Source: Methylibium sp. (GTDB lineage: Bacteria > Pseudomonadota > Gammaproteobacteria > Burkholderiales > Burkholderiaceae_C). Taken from it: DNA of 46,874 bases. The stretch spans positions 1-46,874 of the forward strand of contig NZ_JACDCW010000022.1 in the NCBI RefSeq assembly GCF_013817345.1. The letters run 5' to 3'. Shown one piece after another: positions 39,682 to 46,874 of the stretch. The number at the start of each line of letters is the position of its first letter. Within the stretch, counting starts at the first letter, position 1. Both the position numbers and the translations under genes were made by a program. The notes beneath the pieces are model-generated. The model ran no database searches, was not told the origin of the DNA, and saw only the letters and a program-made list of their open reading frames with translations.

Positions 39682-40923
39682 ATGCTGGCGAACATCGCCG
39701 GGTACCTGCAGATCCAGCCGTGGCCGCCCGAGCCGGGGTTGCTGTTCTGGTCGGCCCTGACCCTGATAGCCGGCGGCCTGATCGGCGAGGCGGTGTTCCG
39801 CCGTCTGGCCTTGCCGCGCATCGTCGGCTACAGCGCCGTGGGCATGGTGATCGCGCTGAGCGGCAACGGCCTGGAGGCCGGCCAGATGGGCGGCGGAGCC
39901 CGCCTCATCGTCGATCTGGCGCTAGGGCTGCTGCTGTTCGAGCTGGGCAGCCGGGTCAACCTGCGCTGGCTGCGCGCCAATCCCGCGCTGCTGTGGACCA
40001 GCGCGGCCGAGTCGCTGCTGAGCTTCGCGGCGATCTTCCTCACCTTGCGCTGGCTGGGGCTGGACACCAACGTGGCGCTGGCCTGCGCGACCATGACCGT
40101 CTCGGCCTCCGCCGCCGTGGTCGGTCGTGTCGCCAGCGAGCTCAAGTCGGCCGGTCAAGTGACCGAACGCATGATCGTGCTCACGGCGCTCAACACGCTA
40201 TACGCCGTGCTCTCGCACCGATTGGTGCTGGGCTGGCTGCACCTCGACGCCGCAGGCGAGTGGGTGCAGGGCGTCGCCCAGCCGATCTACACCTTCGTCG
40301 GCTCGGTGCTGCTGGCCATCGCATTGGCCCGGCTGGTGGCCTGGGTGGCGCGCCGGCTGGAACTGCGCGACGAGAACTCGGTGCTGCTGCTGCTCGGCCT
40401 GATCGTGCTGGCCCTCACCACGGCGCAATTGCTCAACCTGTCCACCCTGCTCGTGCCGCTGGCGGCCGGCGTGTTGCTGCGCAACACCACTGAGCGCCCC
40501 TGGGTCTGGCCGCGCCACTTCGGCACCGCGGGCGGCGTGCTGGTGCTGATGCTGTTCGTCATCGTCGGCGCGTCATGGTCGCTCGAGGCGCTGGCCCTGG
40601 GGGGTGTGGCGGCGCTGCTGCTGCTGCTCGCGCGCGGCGCGGCCAAGGCGCTGGTCGTGGTGGGCATGGCGAGCTGGAGCGGTATCCGCGCGCGGCAGGG
40701 CGTCGCACTGGCGCTGACCTTGACGCCGGTCTCGGGTACCACGCTGGTGCTTTATGCCGACTTGCATGTCACCCACCCGGCTTTCGCGATGACGGTCGCG
40801 CCCATCGTGCTCAGCGCCATCGCCATCATGGCGCTGCTCGGCCCGATCGCCGTGCAGTCGGGACTGCGGCTCGCGGGCGAACACCAGCCGCCGCGTCGGG
40901 CCGCGGCGCAGGAGATCAAATAG
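39682..40923 (+). CDS. Kef-type cation:proton antiporter (CPA2 family)
   Basis: 413 residues with about twelve membrane helices: LFWSALTLIAGGLIGEAVFRRLALPRIVGYSAVGMVIAL at the start, LIVDLALGLLLFELGSRVNLRWLRANP (the GxxLFxxG-type CPA2 motif), and later LLVPLAAGVLLRN and TLTPVSGTTLVLYADL. It ends about where the membrane domain ends, without the NAD-binding KTN domain of E. coli KefB/KefC. Expected substrates are K+ or Na+ against protons. The stop codon is immediately followed by the ATG of the next gene, so the two are translated together. Confidence 0.9.
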   Translation: MLANIAGYLQIQPWPPEPGLLFWSALTLIAGGLIGEAVFRRLALPRIVGYSAVGMVIALSGNGLEAGQMGGGARLIVDLALGLLLFELGSRVNLRWLRANPALLWTSAAESLLSFAAIFLTLRWLGLDTNVALACATMTVSASAAVVGRVASELKSAGQVTERMIVLTALNTLYAVLSHRLVLGWLHLDAAGEWVQGVAQPIYTFVGSVLLAIALARLVAWVARRLELRDENSVLLLLGLIVLALTTAQLLNLSTLLVPLAAGVLLRNTTERPWVWPRHFGTAGGVLVLMLFVIVGASWSLEALALGGVAALLLLLARGAAKALVVVGMASWSGIRARQGVALALTLTPVSGTTLVLYADLHVTHPAFAMTVAPIVLSAIAIMALLGPIAVQSGLRLAGEHQPPRRAAAQEIK

Positions 40924-42048
40924 ATGAGTTTGGAGGCCTTTGCCGATTCGCGTTCGCTGAGCCTGGGCGTCGAGCTCGAGCTTCAGATCGTCAGCACCCA
41001 CGATTACGACCTGTCGCCGAGTGCGGCCGATCTGCTGCGGCTGGTCAAGAAGCAAAAGCTGCCCGGCACGGTGACGCCGGAGGTGACCGACAGCATGATC
41101 GAGCTGTCCACCGGCATCTGCAACAGCCACGCCGACGTGCTGGCCCAGCTCACCGAGATCCGCGACGCGCTGGTCGGCTGCGCCGACAAGCTCAATGTGG
41201 GCCTGTGCGGCGGCGGCACCCACCCGTTCCAGGACTGGAGCCAGCGCCGCATCTACGACGCGCCGCGCTTTCACCAGCTCTCCGAGCTCTACGGCTACCT
41301 GTCCAAGCAGTTCACGGTGTTCGGCCAGCACGTGCACATCGGCTGCCCCGGTCCCGACCAGGCGCTGGTGCTGCTGCACGGGCTGTCGCGCTTCATTCCG
41401 CACCTGATCGCGCTGACCGCTTCGTCGCCGTTCGTGCAGGGCATCGACACCGGCTTTCATTCGGCACGCCTGAACTCCGTGACCGCGTTCCCCTTGTCCG
41501 GACGGGCACCTTTCGTACTGCGCTGGGAGGATTTCGAAACCTACTTCGGCAAGATGATGCACACCGGTGTGGTCCAGAGCATGAAGGACTTCTACTGGGA
41601 CATCCGGCCCAAGCCGGAGTTCGGCACGATCGAGGTGCGCGTGCTCGACACCCCGCTGACCATCGAGAAGGCCGCCGCCATGGCCGCGTTCATCCAGTGT
41701 CTGGCGCGCTGGCTGCGCATCGAGCGGCCGTTCGAGCCGAGCGAAGACGACTACCTGCCCTACACCTTCAACCGTTTCCAGGCCTGCCGCTTCGGCCTGG
41801 ACGGCAGCTTTGTCGATCCCAAGACCGGCGAGCACCGCACGCTGCGCGAAGACATCGAGGCGACCCTGGGCTCGCTCGAGATCCACGCCATGGAGCTGCA
41901 GGCCGAAGACGCCCTGCGCACGATCCGCGTCGAGCTCGCCGGCGACGGCAACGACGCCACCTGGATCCGCCGCACGCACGACCGCGAGCACCTGCTGGCC
42001 GAAGTGGTGCGCCAGCAGTGCCAGCGCTGGGGAGGCCGCCAGGGGTGA
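40924..42048 (+). CDS. ybdK: YbdK-type carboxylate-amine ligase (glutamate-cysteine ligase-like)
   Basis: 374 residues. It belongs to the GCS2 family of ATP-grasp-related gamma-glutamyl ligases: [21 protein letters not shown] (the GxExE nucleotide/metal motif), [53 protein letters not shown] and HTRREH-type [10 protein letters not shown]. The E. coli relative has weak glutamate-cysteine ligase activity. It starts with no gap after the antiporter and precedes a gamma-glutamyl hydrolase-type gene, so the three genes together touch gamma-glutamyl amides and ion flow. Confidence 0.9.
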   Translation: MSLEAFADSRSLSLGVELELQIVSTHDYDLSPSAADLLRLVKKQKLPGTVTPEVTDSMIELSTGICNSHADVLAQLTEIRDALVGCADKLNVGLCGGGTHPFQDWSQRRIYDAPRFHQLSELYGYLSKQFTVFGQHVHIGCPGPDQALVLLHGLSRFIPHLIALTASSPFVQGIDTGFHSARLNSVTAFPLSGRAPFVLRWEDFETYFGKMMHTGVVQSMKDFYWDIRPKPEFGTIEVRVLDTPLTIEKAAAMAAFIQCLARWLRIERPFEPSEDDYLPYTFNRFQACRFGLDGSFVDPKTGEHRTLREDIEATLGSLEIHAMELQAEDALRTIRVELAGDGNDATWIRRTHDREHLLAEVVRQQCQRWGGRQG

Positions 42049-42157
42049 ACCCGCCGCCGAGCCGCCTGCCGCCGGAGGCGTCGGGCGTTGGTGCCGCCCA
42101 GGCCGACGCAGGTCGGCCTGCAAGCACGGCACCCACCTTCTACGCGGGCCACGGCAC

Positions 42158-42979
42158 ATGAGTCCGCGGCCGATGCGCATCGGCCTGTCGGCCCGGCTGC
42201 TGCACACGCCGCCGGCGGAGTTGGGCTTTCGCAACAAGACGCTGCAGTACCTGGAGCAGTCGATCGCGCACTGGATCATGGGCCACGGGGCGCTGGTCTT
42301 CATGGTGCCTACGCTCGGCTTCGATGCCGAGATTTCGCGCCGGCGCATCTCGGTGACCCACTACGTCGATGCGCTCGACGGCCTGGTGCTGCAAGGCGGC
42401 GCTGACGTGAGCCCGGCCACCTACGGCCAGCAGCCGCTGCGCCCCGAATGGGCGGGCGATCCGGTGCGCGACCGCTACGAGATCGAGCTGCTCGACGGTT
42501 TCCTCGCCAAGGGCAAACCGGTGCTCGGCATCTGCCGCGGCTGCCAGCTCATCAACGTGGCCTTCGGCGGCACGCTGTTCCAGGACATCGGCACCCAGCA
42601 GCCGGACGCGCATGTTCATGTCGATGCCGATCTGTACGACCAGCACAAGCACGAGATCGACTTCGAGCCGGGCTCCAGGCTGTCAGGCCTGTATCCCGAC
42701 GTGACGACTGCGCGTGTCAACAGCATCCACCACCAGGCGGTCGACCGGCTCGGCTCCGACCTCGTGATCGAGGCGCGCTCGCGGGAAGACGGCATGGTCG
42801 AGGCGATTCGCGCTCGCGGCTCGCTGTTCGTGGCCGGCGTGCAGTGGCATCCCGAGTTCCACTTCCAGGATTCCGGGCTGCTCAGCGGCGAGCCGCTGCT
42901 CGATGCCTTCCTGAGCGCCGCGCGAACCGCCACCGAGGTCCAGCCGGCGCCGGTCAGCCTGCCGCTGGCAACCCGCTGA
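42158..42979 (+). CDS. Gamma-glutamyl-gamma-aminobutyrate hydrolase-type (peptidase C26) protein
   Basis: 273 residues from ATG 42158 (ATG 42173, MRIGLSARLL, also possible). The class I glutamine amidotransferase fold has LDGLVLQGGADVSP, the nucleophile Cys in LGICRGCQLINVAFGGTLFQDI and the His-Glu pair in VQWHPEFH. The CRGCQLIN form is that of PuuD-like hydrolases, which remove gamma-glutamyl groups from GABA and related compounds. It starts 109 bases after the ligase and is likely its opposing hydrolase. A Pro-rich tail (QPAPVSLPLATR) ends the protein. Confidence 0.88.
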   Translation: MSPRPMRIGLSARLLHTPPAELGFRNKTLQYLEQSIAHWIMGHGALVFMVPTLGFDAEISRRRISVTHYVDALDGLVLQGGADVSPATYGQQPLRPEWAGDPVRDRYEIELLDGFLAKGKPVLGICRGCQLINVAFGGTLFQDIGTQQPDAHVHVDADLYDQHKHEIDFEPGSRLSGLYPDVTTARVNSIHHQAVDRLGSDLVIEARSREDGMVEAIRARGSLFVAGVQWHPEFHFQDSGLLSGEPLLDAFLSAARTATEVQPAPVSLPLATR

Positions 42980-43051
42980 GCCCGACCGGCCCGCGCAACA
43001 GGCGCCGGCCGGCCATCGTCTGAGCGGCTTGCTCGACGAAGGCTTTCCCGC

Positions 43052-43426
43052 TCAGTGCAAAGCCGACTGCTGCGACAACTCGAACGGCGCGATTCCGGCT
43101 TCGAAGGCCTGCGCCTCGGCGCTCATGCAAAAGTAAGTGCCCTGCATGCGTCCACGCGGTGCCTTGATGCGCGCCCAGCTCTGGTATTCGAACTGCTCGC
43201 CCGGCTTGAGCAGCGGCTGGTGACCGACCACGCCCAGGCCGCGCACTTCCTGCGTGACGCCGGTGGCGTCGTGGATGAGCCAGTGGCGGCCGATCAGCTG
43301 GGCGGCGACGTCGCCGCTGTTGACGATGGTCACGCTGTAGGCGAAGGCGTAGGCCTGCTGATCAGGAGCCGATTGCTCGGGCAGGTAGCGTGCGATGACG
43401 CTGACGGTGAACTCGGGGCGGGCCAT
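43052..43426 (-). CDS. apaG: ApaG (Co2+/Mg2+ efflux-associated) protein
   Basis: 124 residues, one fibronectin-III-like beta domain: [93 protein letters not shown] spread over nearly the whole protein. ApaG is found across proteobacteria and is linked to cobalt/magnesium tolerance in E. coli and Salmonella; its molecular job is unknown. It is divergent from rpe, which is the standard arrangement with mltA nearby in Burkholderiales. Confidence 0.95.
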   Translation of the reverse strand: MARPEFTVSVIARYLPEQSAPDQQAYAFAYSVTIVNSGDVAAQLIGRHWLIHDATGVTQEVRGLGVVGHQPLLKPGEQFEYQSWARIKAPRGRMQGTYFCMSAEAQAFEAGIAPFELSQQSALH

Positions 43427-43531
43427 GCGCGCATTCTATGAAGGCTGCGCTTCGCCGAGCCGTCGCCGGAAGCGACCGTTTCTTGGAGCGATCCCTGGCC
43501 GACGCGAGCGCGTCGCGACAAGGGTCGTCTC

Positions 43532-43537
43532 TAGAAT
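43532..43537 (+). promoter_or_regulatory. Candidate -10 element of rpe
   Basis: TAGAAT, 28 bases before the rpe ATG. No good -35 hexamer was found at the usual spacing. Confidence 0.35.
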
Positions 43538-43565
43538 GCTCGGTCCTGCCCCACGCACCGCGATC

Positions 43566-44267
43566 ATGCGCAATTCGTCCTCCTTTCGCATTGCCCCGAG
43601 CCTGCTCTCGGCCGATTTCGCGCGCTTGGGCGAGGAGGTCAAGAGCGTCATCGCAGCCGGCGCCGACTGGATTCACTTCGACGTGATGGACAACCATTAC
43701 GTGCCCAATCTGACCTTCGGGCCGATGGTTTGCGAGGCCCTGAGAAAGCACGCCGTCACCGCGGACGGCGCGCGCGTGCCGATCGACGTGCACTTGATGG
43801 TCAAGCCTGTGGATGCGTTGGCGCAGGCCTTCGCCCGCGCGGGCGCCGACCTGGTGAGTTTTCACCCGGACGCCAGTGCGCACGTGGACCGCACGCTGCA
43901 ACTCATCAAGGCCGAGGGCTGCCAAGCGGGACTGGTCTTCAACCCGGCCGCGCCGCTCGATGTGCTGGAGTGGGTGCTGGGCGAGGACTGCGACAAGCTC
44001 GATCTCATCTTGCTCATGAGCGTGAACCCGGGCTTCGGCGGCCAGAGCTTCATCCTCAGTACGCTGAGGAAACTCGAGCGCGTGCGCCGGCTCATCGAAC
44101 AGAGCGGGCGCGACATTCGCCTGGAAGTCGACGGCGGCATCAAGACCGACAACATCCGCGCCGCCGCCGACGCCGGGGCCGATACCTTCGTGGCGGGCAG
44201 CGCGATCTTCGGTCAGCCCGATTACAAGGGCGTTATCGACGCGATGCGCGCGCGGTTGGCGGCGTAA
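43566..44267 (+). CDS. rpe: Ribulose-phosphate 3-epimerase
   Basis: 233 residues from the ATG at 43566; an in-frame upstream extension is not supported. It interconverts ribulose-5-phosphate and xylulose-5-phosphate in the pentose phosphate pathway. The TIM-barrel signatures are [36 protein letters not shown] (metal-binding His and catalytic Asp), [24 protein letters not shown] and [12 protein letters not shown] with the second Asp. It precedes the trp genes on the same strand, as is usual in this group, though gph, often found between, is missing. Confidence 0.96.
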   Translation: MRNSSSFRIAPSLLSADFARLGEEVKSVIAAGADWIHFDVMDNHYVPNLTFGPMVCEALRKHAVTADGARVPIDVHLMVKPVDALAQAFARAGADLVSFHPDASAHVDRTLQLIKAEGCQAGLVFNPAAPLDVLEWVLGEDCDKLDLILLMSVNPGFGGQSFILSTLRKLERVRRLIEQSGRDIRLEVDGGIKTDNIRAAADAGADTFVAGSAIFGQPDYKGVIDAMRARLAA

Positions 44268-44299
44268 CGACCGTCGGCCCTGCTGCTAGACTTTGCGGC

Positions 44300-44374
44300 A
44301 TGTTCATGTCGCGCAAGCAAACCAAGGGGTCCCACGACCGGGGAGCCTGGCCCTGGCGTCGCCGGGCCGACTGA
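44300..44374 (+). CDS. trpL: Putative trp operon leader peptide
   Basis: 24 codons starting MFMSRKQTKGS and ending GAWPWRRRAD, with two Trp codons at 44348-44350 and 44354-44356. It lies 136 bases before trpE, as expected for a transcription attenuator. A TAGACT hexamer (44287-44292) before it may be a -10 element and would leave almost no leader. A second ATG at 44306 is in frame. Ribosome stalling at WPW would alter the RNA structures downstream. Confidence 0.75.
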   Translation: MFMSRKQTKGSHDRGAWPWRRRAD

Positions 44375-44426
44375 GCCGAAGCCCGCGCGCATCAGCGCCG
44401 CTGCTGGGGCTCACGCTGGCGCGCGG
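44349..44426 (+). promoter_or_regulatory. Candidate trp attenuator RNA structures
   Basis: Over the Trp codons, GGCCC-T-GGC (44349-44357) pairs with GCCGGGCC (44361-44368), the 1:2 hairpin. CGGGC (44364 region) can instead pair with GCCCG (44381-44385). A strong terminal stem, CCGCGCGC..CAGCG with CGCTG.CGCGCGG (44383-44426), has only TTCT after it, so it is not a typical U-tailed terminator. The choice between the pairings could set trpE expression. Confidence 0.55.
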
Positions 44427-44509
44427 TTCTGACCGCCGCCTTGCTTGCGAACACCGCATGACGCAACGCTTCCTCGAAGCGAGTGCGCCGGGCCGCGGAG
44501 GGCCCCGAC

Positions 44510-45997
44510 GTGATCACTGAACTGGAATTCAAGAGCCTTGCCGAGCAGGGCCACAACCGCATTCCGTTGATCGGCGAGGCCTTCGCCGATCTGGAAACGC
44601 CGCTCTCGCTCTATCTCAAATTGGCCGGTGGCCGACGTTTGAGCTTTCTCCTCGAATCCGTGGTGGGCGGCGAGCGCTTCGGGCGCTATTCGTTCATCGG
44701 CTTGCCCGCCCGCACGCTGCTGCGCGCCACCGGCATGCGGTGCGAGGTCGTCACCGACGGCAGGGTGGTCGAGACGCACGAGGGCAATCCGCTCGATTTC
44801 ATCGAAAGCTACCAGCGCCGCTTCAAGGTCGCCCTGCGGCCCGGCCTGCCACGCTTTTGCGGCGGGCTGGCCGGCTACTTCGGCTACGAGGCCGTGCGCT
44901 GCATGGAGCCGAAATTGGCGGCCGTGCACAAGGAAGGCGGCATCGGCACGCCCGACATCCTCTTGCTGCAGACCGAAGAGCTGGCGGTCATCGACAACCT
45001 GTCGGGGCGTCTTTACCTCATCGTCTATGCCGATCCCGGCCAGCCCGAAGCCTATTTCAAGGCCAAGCGGCGGCTGGCCGAATTGAGCGACCAGCTGCGC
45101 TACAGCGTCAGTGCACCGGCGGTCCGGCGCAGTCCTTCGCATGCGGTAGAGCGCGAGTTCGCCAAGGCCGACTTCGAGGCGGCGGTCGTGCGCTGCAAGG
45201 AGTACATCGCCGCGGGCGACTGCATGCAGGTGGTGCTCGGCCAGCGCCTCAGCAAGCGCTACACCGAAAGCCCGCTGTCGCTGTACCGCGCGCTGCGCTC
45301 GCTGAACCCGTCGCCGTACATGTACTTTTACGACCTGGGCGAGTTCCAGATCGTCGGCGCGTCGCCCGAAATCCTCGTGCGGCACGAGCACGTGCAAGAT
45401 GGCGACAAGACGGGCGAGAAGCTCACCATCCGCCCGCTCGCCGGCACCCGGCCGCGCGCCGCCACGCCCGAGCAGGACCGCGCCGCCGAACTCGAGCTCC
45501 TCGCCGATCCGAAGGAGCGTGCCGAGCACCTGATGCTGATCGACCTGGCCCGCAACGACATCGGCCGCATCGCGCAGACCGGCTCGGTGAAGGTGACCGA
45601 GGCCTTCGCGGTCGAGCGCTATTCGCACGTGATGCACATCGTCAGCAATGTCGAGGGCCTGCTGAAGCCAGGCACCACCAACATGGACGTGCTGCGCGCG
45701 ACCTTCCCGGCCGGCACGCTTTCGGGAGCGCCGAAAATCCGCGCCATGGAAATCATCGACGAGCTCGAGCCGGTTCAGCGCGGCATCTACGGCGGCGCCT
45801 GCGGCTACATCAGCTTCGCCGGCGACATGGATGTCGCCATCGCCATCCGCACGGGCATCGTCAAGGACAACGTGCTTTATGTGCAGGCGGCGGCCGGCGT
45901 AGTGGCTGATTCGGTGCCCGAGCTGGAGTGGAAGGAAACCGAGGCAAAGGCGAGGGCCGTATTGCGAGCGGCAGAGCTGGTCGAAGAGGGGTTCTGA
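44510..45997 (+). CDS. trpE: Anthranilate synthase component I
   Basis: 495 residues from GTG 44510, which has GGAG at 44497-44500; a GTG/ATG-type start at 44483 is possible but has no better signal. It makes anthranilate from chorismate. The tryptophan feedback site motif is [21 protein letters not shown]. The chorismate-binding half has [54 protein letters not shown] and [19 protein letters not shown] 20-codon ORF (44458-44520) overlaps the start and might help coupling. It precedes trpG with a 1-base gap. Confidence 0.95.
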   Translation: MITELEFKSLAEQGHNRIPLIGEAFADLETPLSLYLKLAGGRRLSFLLESVVGGERFGRYSFIGLPARTLLRATGMRCEVVTDGRVVETHEGNPLDFIESYQRRFKVALRPGLPRFCGGLAGYFGYEAVRCMEPKLAAVHKEGGIGTPDILLLQTEELAVIDNLSGRLYLIVYADPGQPEAYFKAKRRLAELSDQLRYSVSAPAVRRSPSHAVEREFAKADFEAAVVRCKEYIAAGDCMQVVLGQRLSKRYTESPLSLYRALRSLNPSPYMYFYDLGEFQIVGASPEILVRHEHVQDGDKTGEKLTIRPLAGTRPRAATPEQDRAAELELLADPKERAEHLMLIDLARNDIGRIAQTGSVKVTEAFAVERYSHVMHIVSNVEGLLKPGTTNMDVLRATFPAGTLSGAPKIRAMEIIDELEPVQRGIYGGACGYISFAGDMDVAIAIRTGIVKDNVLYVQAAAGVVADSVPELEWKETEAKARAVLRAAELVEEGF

Positions 45998-45998
45998 C

Positions 45999-46568
45999 AT
46001 GTTGCTGATGATCGACAACTACGACAGCTTCACCTACAACCTGGTGCAGTACTTCTGCGAGCTGGGCGAGGAGGTGAAGGTGCTGCGCAACGACGAGATC
46101 GACGTAGCCGGCATCGAGGCGCTGCATCCGGACCGCCTTGTGATCTCGCCCGGGCCCTGCTCGCCGGCCGAGGCAGGCATCTGCGTCGAGGCGATCCGCC
46201 ATTTCGCCGGCAAGCTGCCGATCCTGGGCGTGTGCCTCGGCCACCAGGCGATCGGTGCCGCGCTCGGCGGTCGCATCATTCGCGCGCGGGTGCAGATGCA
46301 CGGCAAGGCCAGCCAGATCACCACCGACGGCAAGGGCGTGTTCAGCACGCTGCCCGAGCGCTTCGACGTGATCCGCTATCACTCGCTGGCCATTGAGCGC
46401 GAAACCTTGCCAGCCGAGCTGGATGTGAGCGCGACCACCGAAGACGGTGAAATCATGGGGGTGCGCCACAAGGCCCTGGCGATCGAAGGCGTGCAGTTCC
46501 ATCCGGAATCGATCCTGACCGAGCACGGCCACGCGATGCTGAAGAACTTTCTCGACCACACGCACTGA
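45999..46568 (+). CDS. trpG: Anthranilate synthase component II (glutamine amidotransferase)
   Basis: 189 residues. It supplies ammonia from glutamine to TrpE. The class I amidotransferase motifs are [31 protein letters not shown], the nucleophile Cys in [17 protein letters not shown] and His-Glu in [14 protein letters not shown]. It starts one base after trpE stops and precedes trpD, giving the trpEGD order normal for betaproteobacteria. In some bacteria the same subunit serves p-aminobenzoate synthase; no pab gene is seen here. Confidence 0.96.
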   Translation: MLLMIDNYDSFTYNLVQYFCELGEEVKVLRNDEIDVAGIEALHPDRLVISPGPCSPAEAGICVEAIRHFAGKLPILGVCLGHQAIGAALGGRIIRARVQMHGKASQITTDGKGVFSTLPERFDVIRYHSLAIERETLPAELDVSATTEDGEIMGVRHKALAIEGVQFHPESILTEHGHAMLKNFLDHTH

Positions 46569-46588
46569 CTGACGAAGAGGTTCGCACC

Positions 46589-46874
46589 ATGCCCATCACC
46601 GACAGCGCCGCGCTGCAGCGCACGATCGAGCACCGCGAGATCTTCCACGACGAGATGCTGCACCTGATGCGCCGCATCATGAGCGGCGAGATGTCGCCGG
46701 TGATGATCAGCGCGCTGATGGTCGGACTGCGGGTGAAGAAGGAAACCATCGGCGAGATCGCCGCCGCTGCCCAGGTGATGCGCGAGTTCGCGACGCCCGT
46801 GCCGGTGGAAGACAAGACGCACCTGGTCGACCTGTGCGGCACCGGCGGCGATGCCGCGCACACCTTCAACATCT
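46589..46874 (+). CDS. trpD: Anthranilate phosphoribosyltransferase, 3' end beyond the window
   Basis: The first 95 codons are visible from ATG 46589 (GAAGAGG upstream). The N-terminal helical domain ([44 protein letters not shown]) and the phosphoribosyl-pyrophosphate glycine loop [17 protein letters not shown] are typical. It transfers phosphoribose to anthranilate. It lies 20 bases after trpG. Confidence 0.95.
   Translation, partial: MPITDSAALQRTIEHREIFHDEMLHLMRRIMSGEMSPVMISALMVGLRVKKETIGEIAAAAQVMREFATPVPVEDKTHLVDLCGTGGDAAHTFNI

Overview
The window is a high-GC chromosomal segment from a betaproteobacterium, most likely order Burkholderiales and near the Leptothrix/Rubrivivax/Methylibium group. 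This rests on the gene sets mltA, apaG, rpe, trpE, trpG, trpD and hemE, priA, on protein sequence character, and on a PEP-CTERM protein. I cannot name a species. I saw no rRNA, tRNA, insertion sequence, phage or CRISPR array.

Layout. 1-1341 (minus): a TPM-domain protein (cut by the window edge) and the lipoprotein lemA. 1685-8824: hemE, priA, an AEC transporter (minus) and a Rep/UvrD helicase; the hemE-priA gap carries DnaA-box-like sites. 8973-14622 (all minus): cytochrome b561, two YceI proteins, a metallo-beta-lactamase-fold hydrolase, a B12-type radical SAM protein and a GT4 glycosyltransferase. 14807-20044: outer-membrane phospholipase A and a giant fused indolepyruvate oxidoreductase whose reading frame has absorbed REP-like palindromes. 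20330-22451: a BrnT/CopG toxin-antitoxin pair, an alternative oxidase and a secretin-like secreted protein. 22521-25935: a PEP-CTERM protein and a NarL-type kinase/regulator pair. 26140-28763: an HxlR regulator divergent from a methyltransferase-nitrilase pair. 28764-30930: a lower-GC, probably transferred island holding one AIPR phage-resistance gene. 30976-36398: a bestrophin-like channel, then a cyanate/nitrate-type ABC transporter with cyanase and an NTF2-like protein. 36399-39446 (minus): YihY, an L,D-transpeptidase-like protein and MltA. 39445-42979: a 39-residue membrane protein, a Kef-type antiporter, a YbdK-type ligase and a class I amidotransferase-type hydrolase. 43052-46874: apaG, rpe, a trp leader peptide, trpE, trpG and the start of trpD.

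How they work together. Core functions are heme synthesis (hemE), replication restart (priA, rep), tryptophan synthesis under apparent attenuation, and wall or envelope maintenance (mltA, transpeptidase, pldA). Accessory functions include cyanate import and hydrolysis, a non-proton-pumping quinol oxidase, a stand-alone defence gene and a toxin-antitoxin module. A REP/BIME-like palindrome family is scattered through non-coding DNA and, unusually, inside one large gene.

Best candidates for under-described biology are the radical SAM plus glycosyltransferase cassette, the stand-alone AIPR protein with a nuclease-like N-terminus, the trp leader peptide, the DnaA-box-like cluster before priA, and the REP-derived peptides inside the indolepyruvate oxidoreductase. 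All functional statements are inferred from sequence alone.
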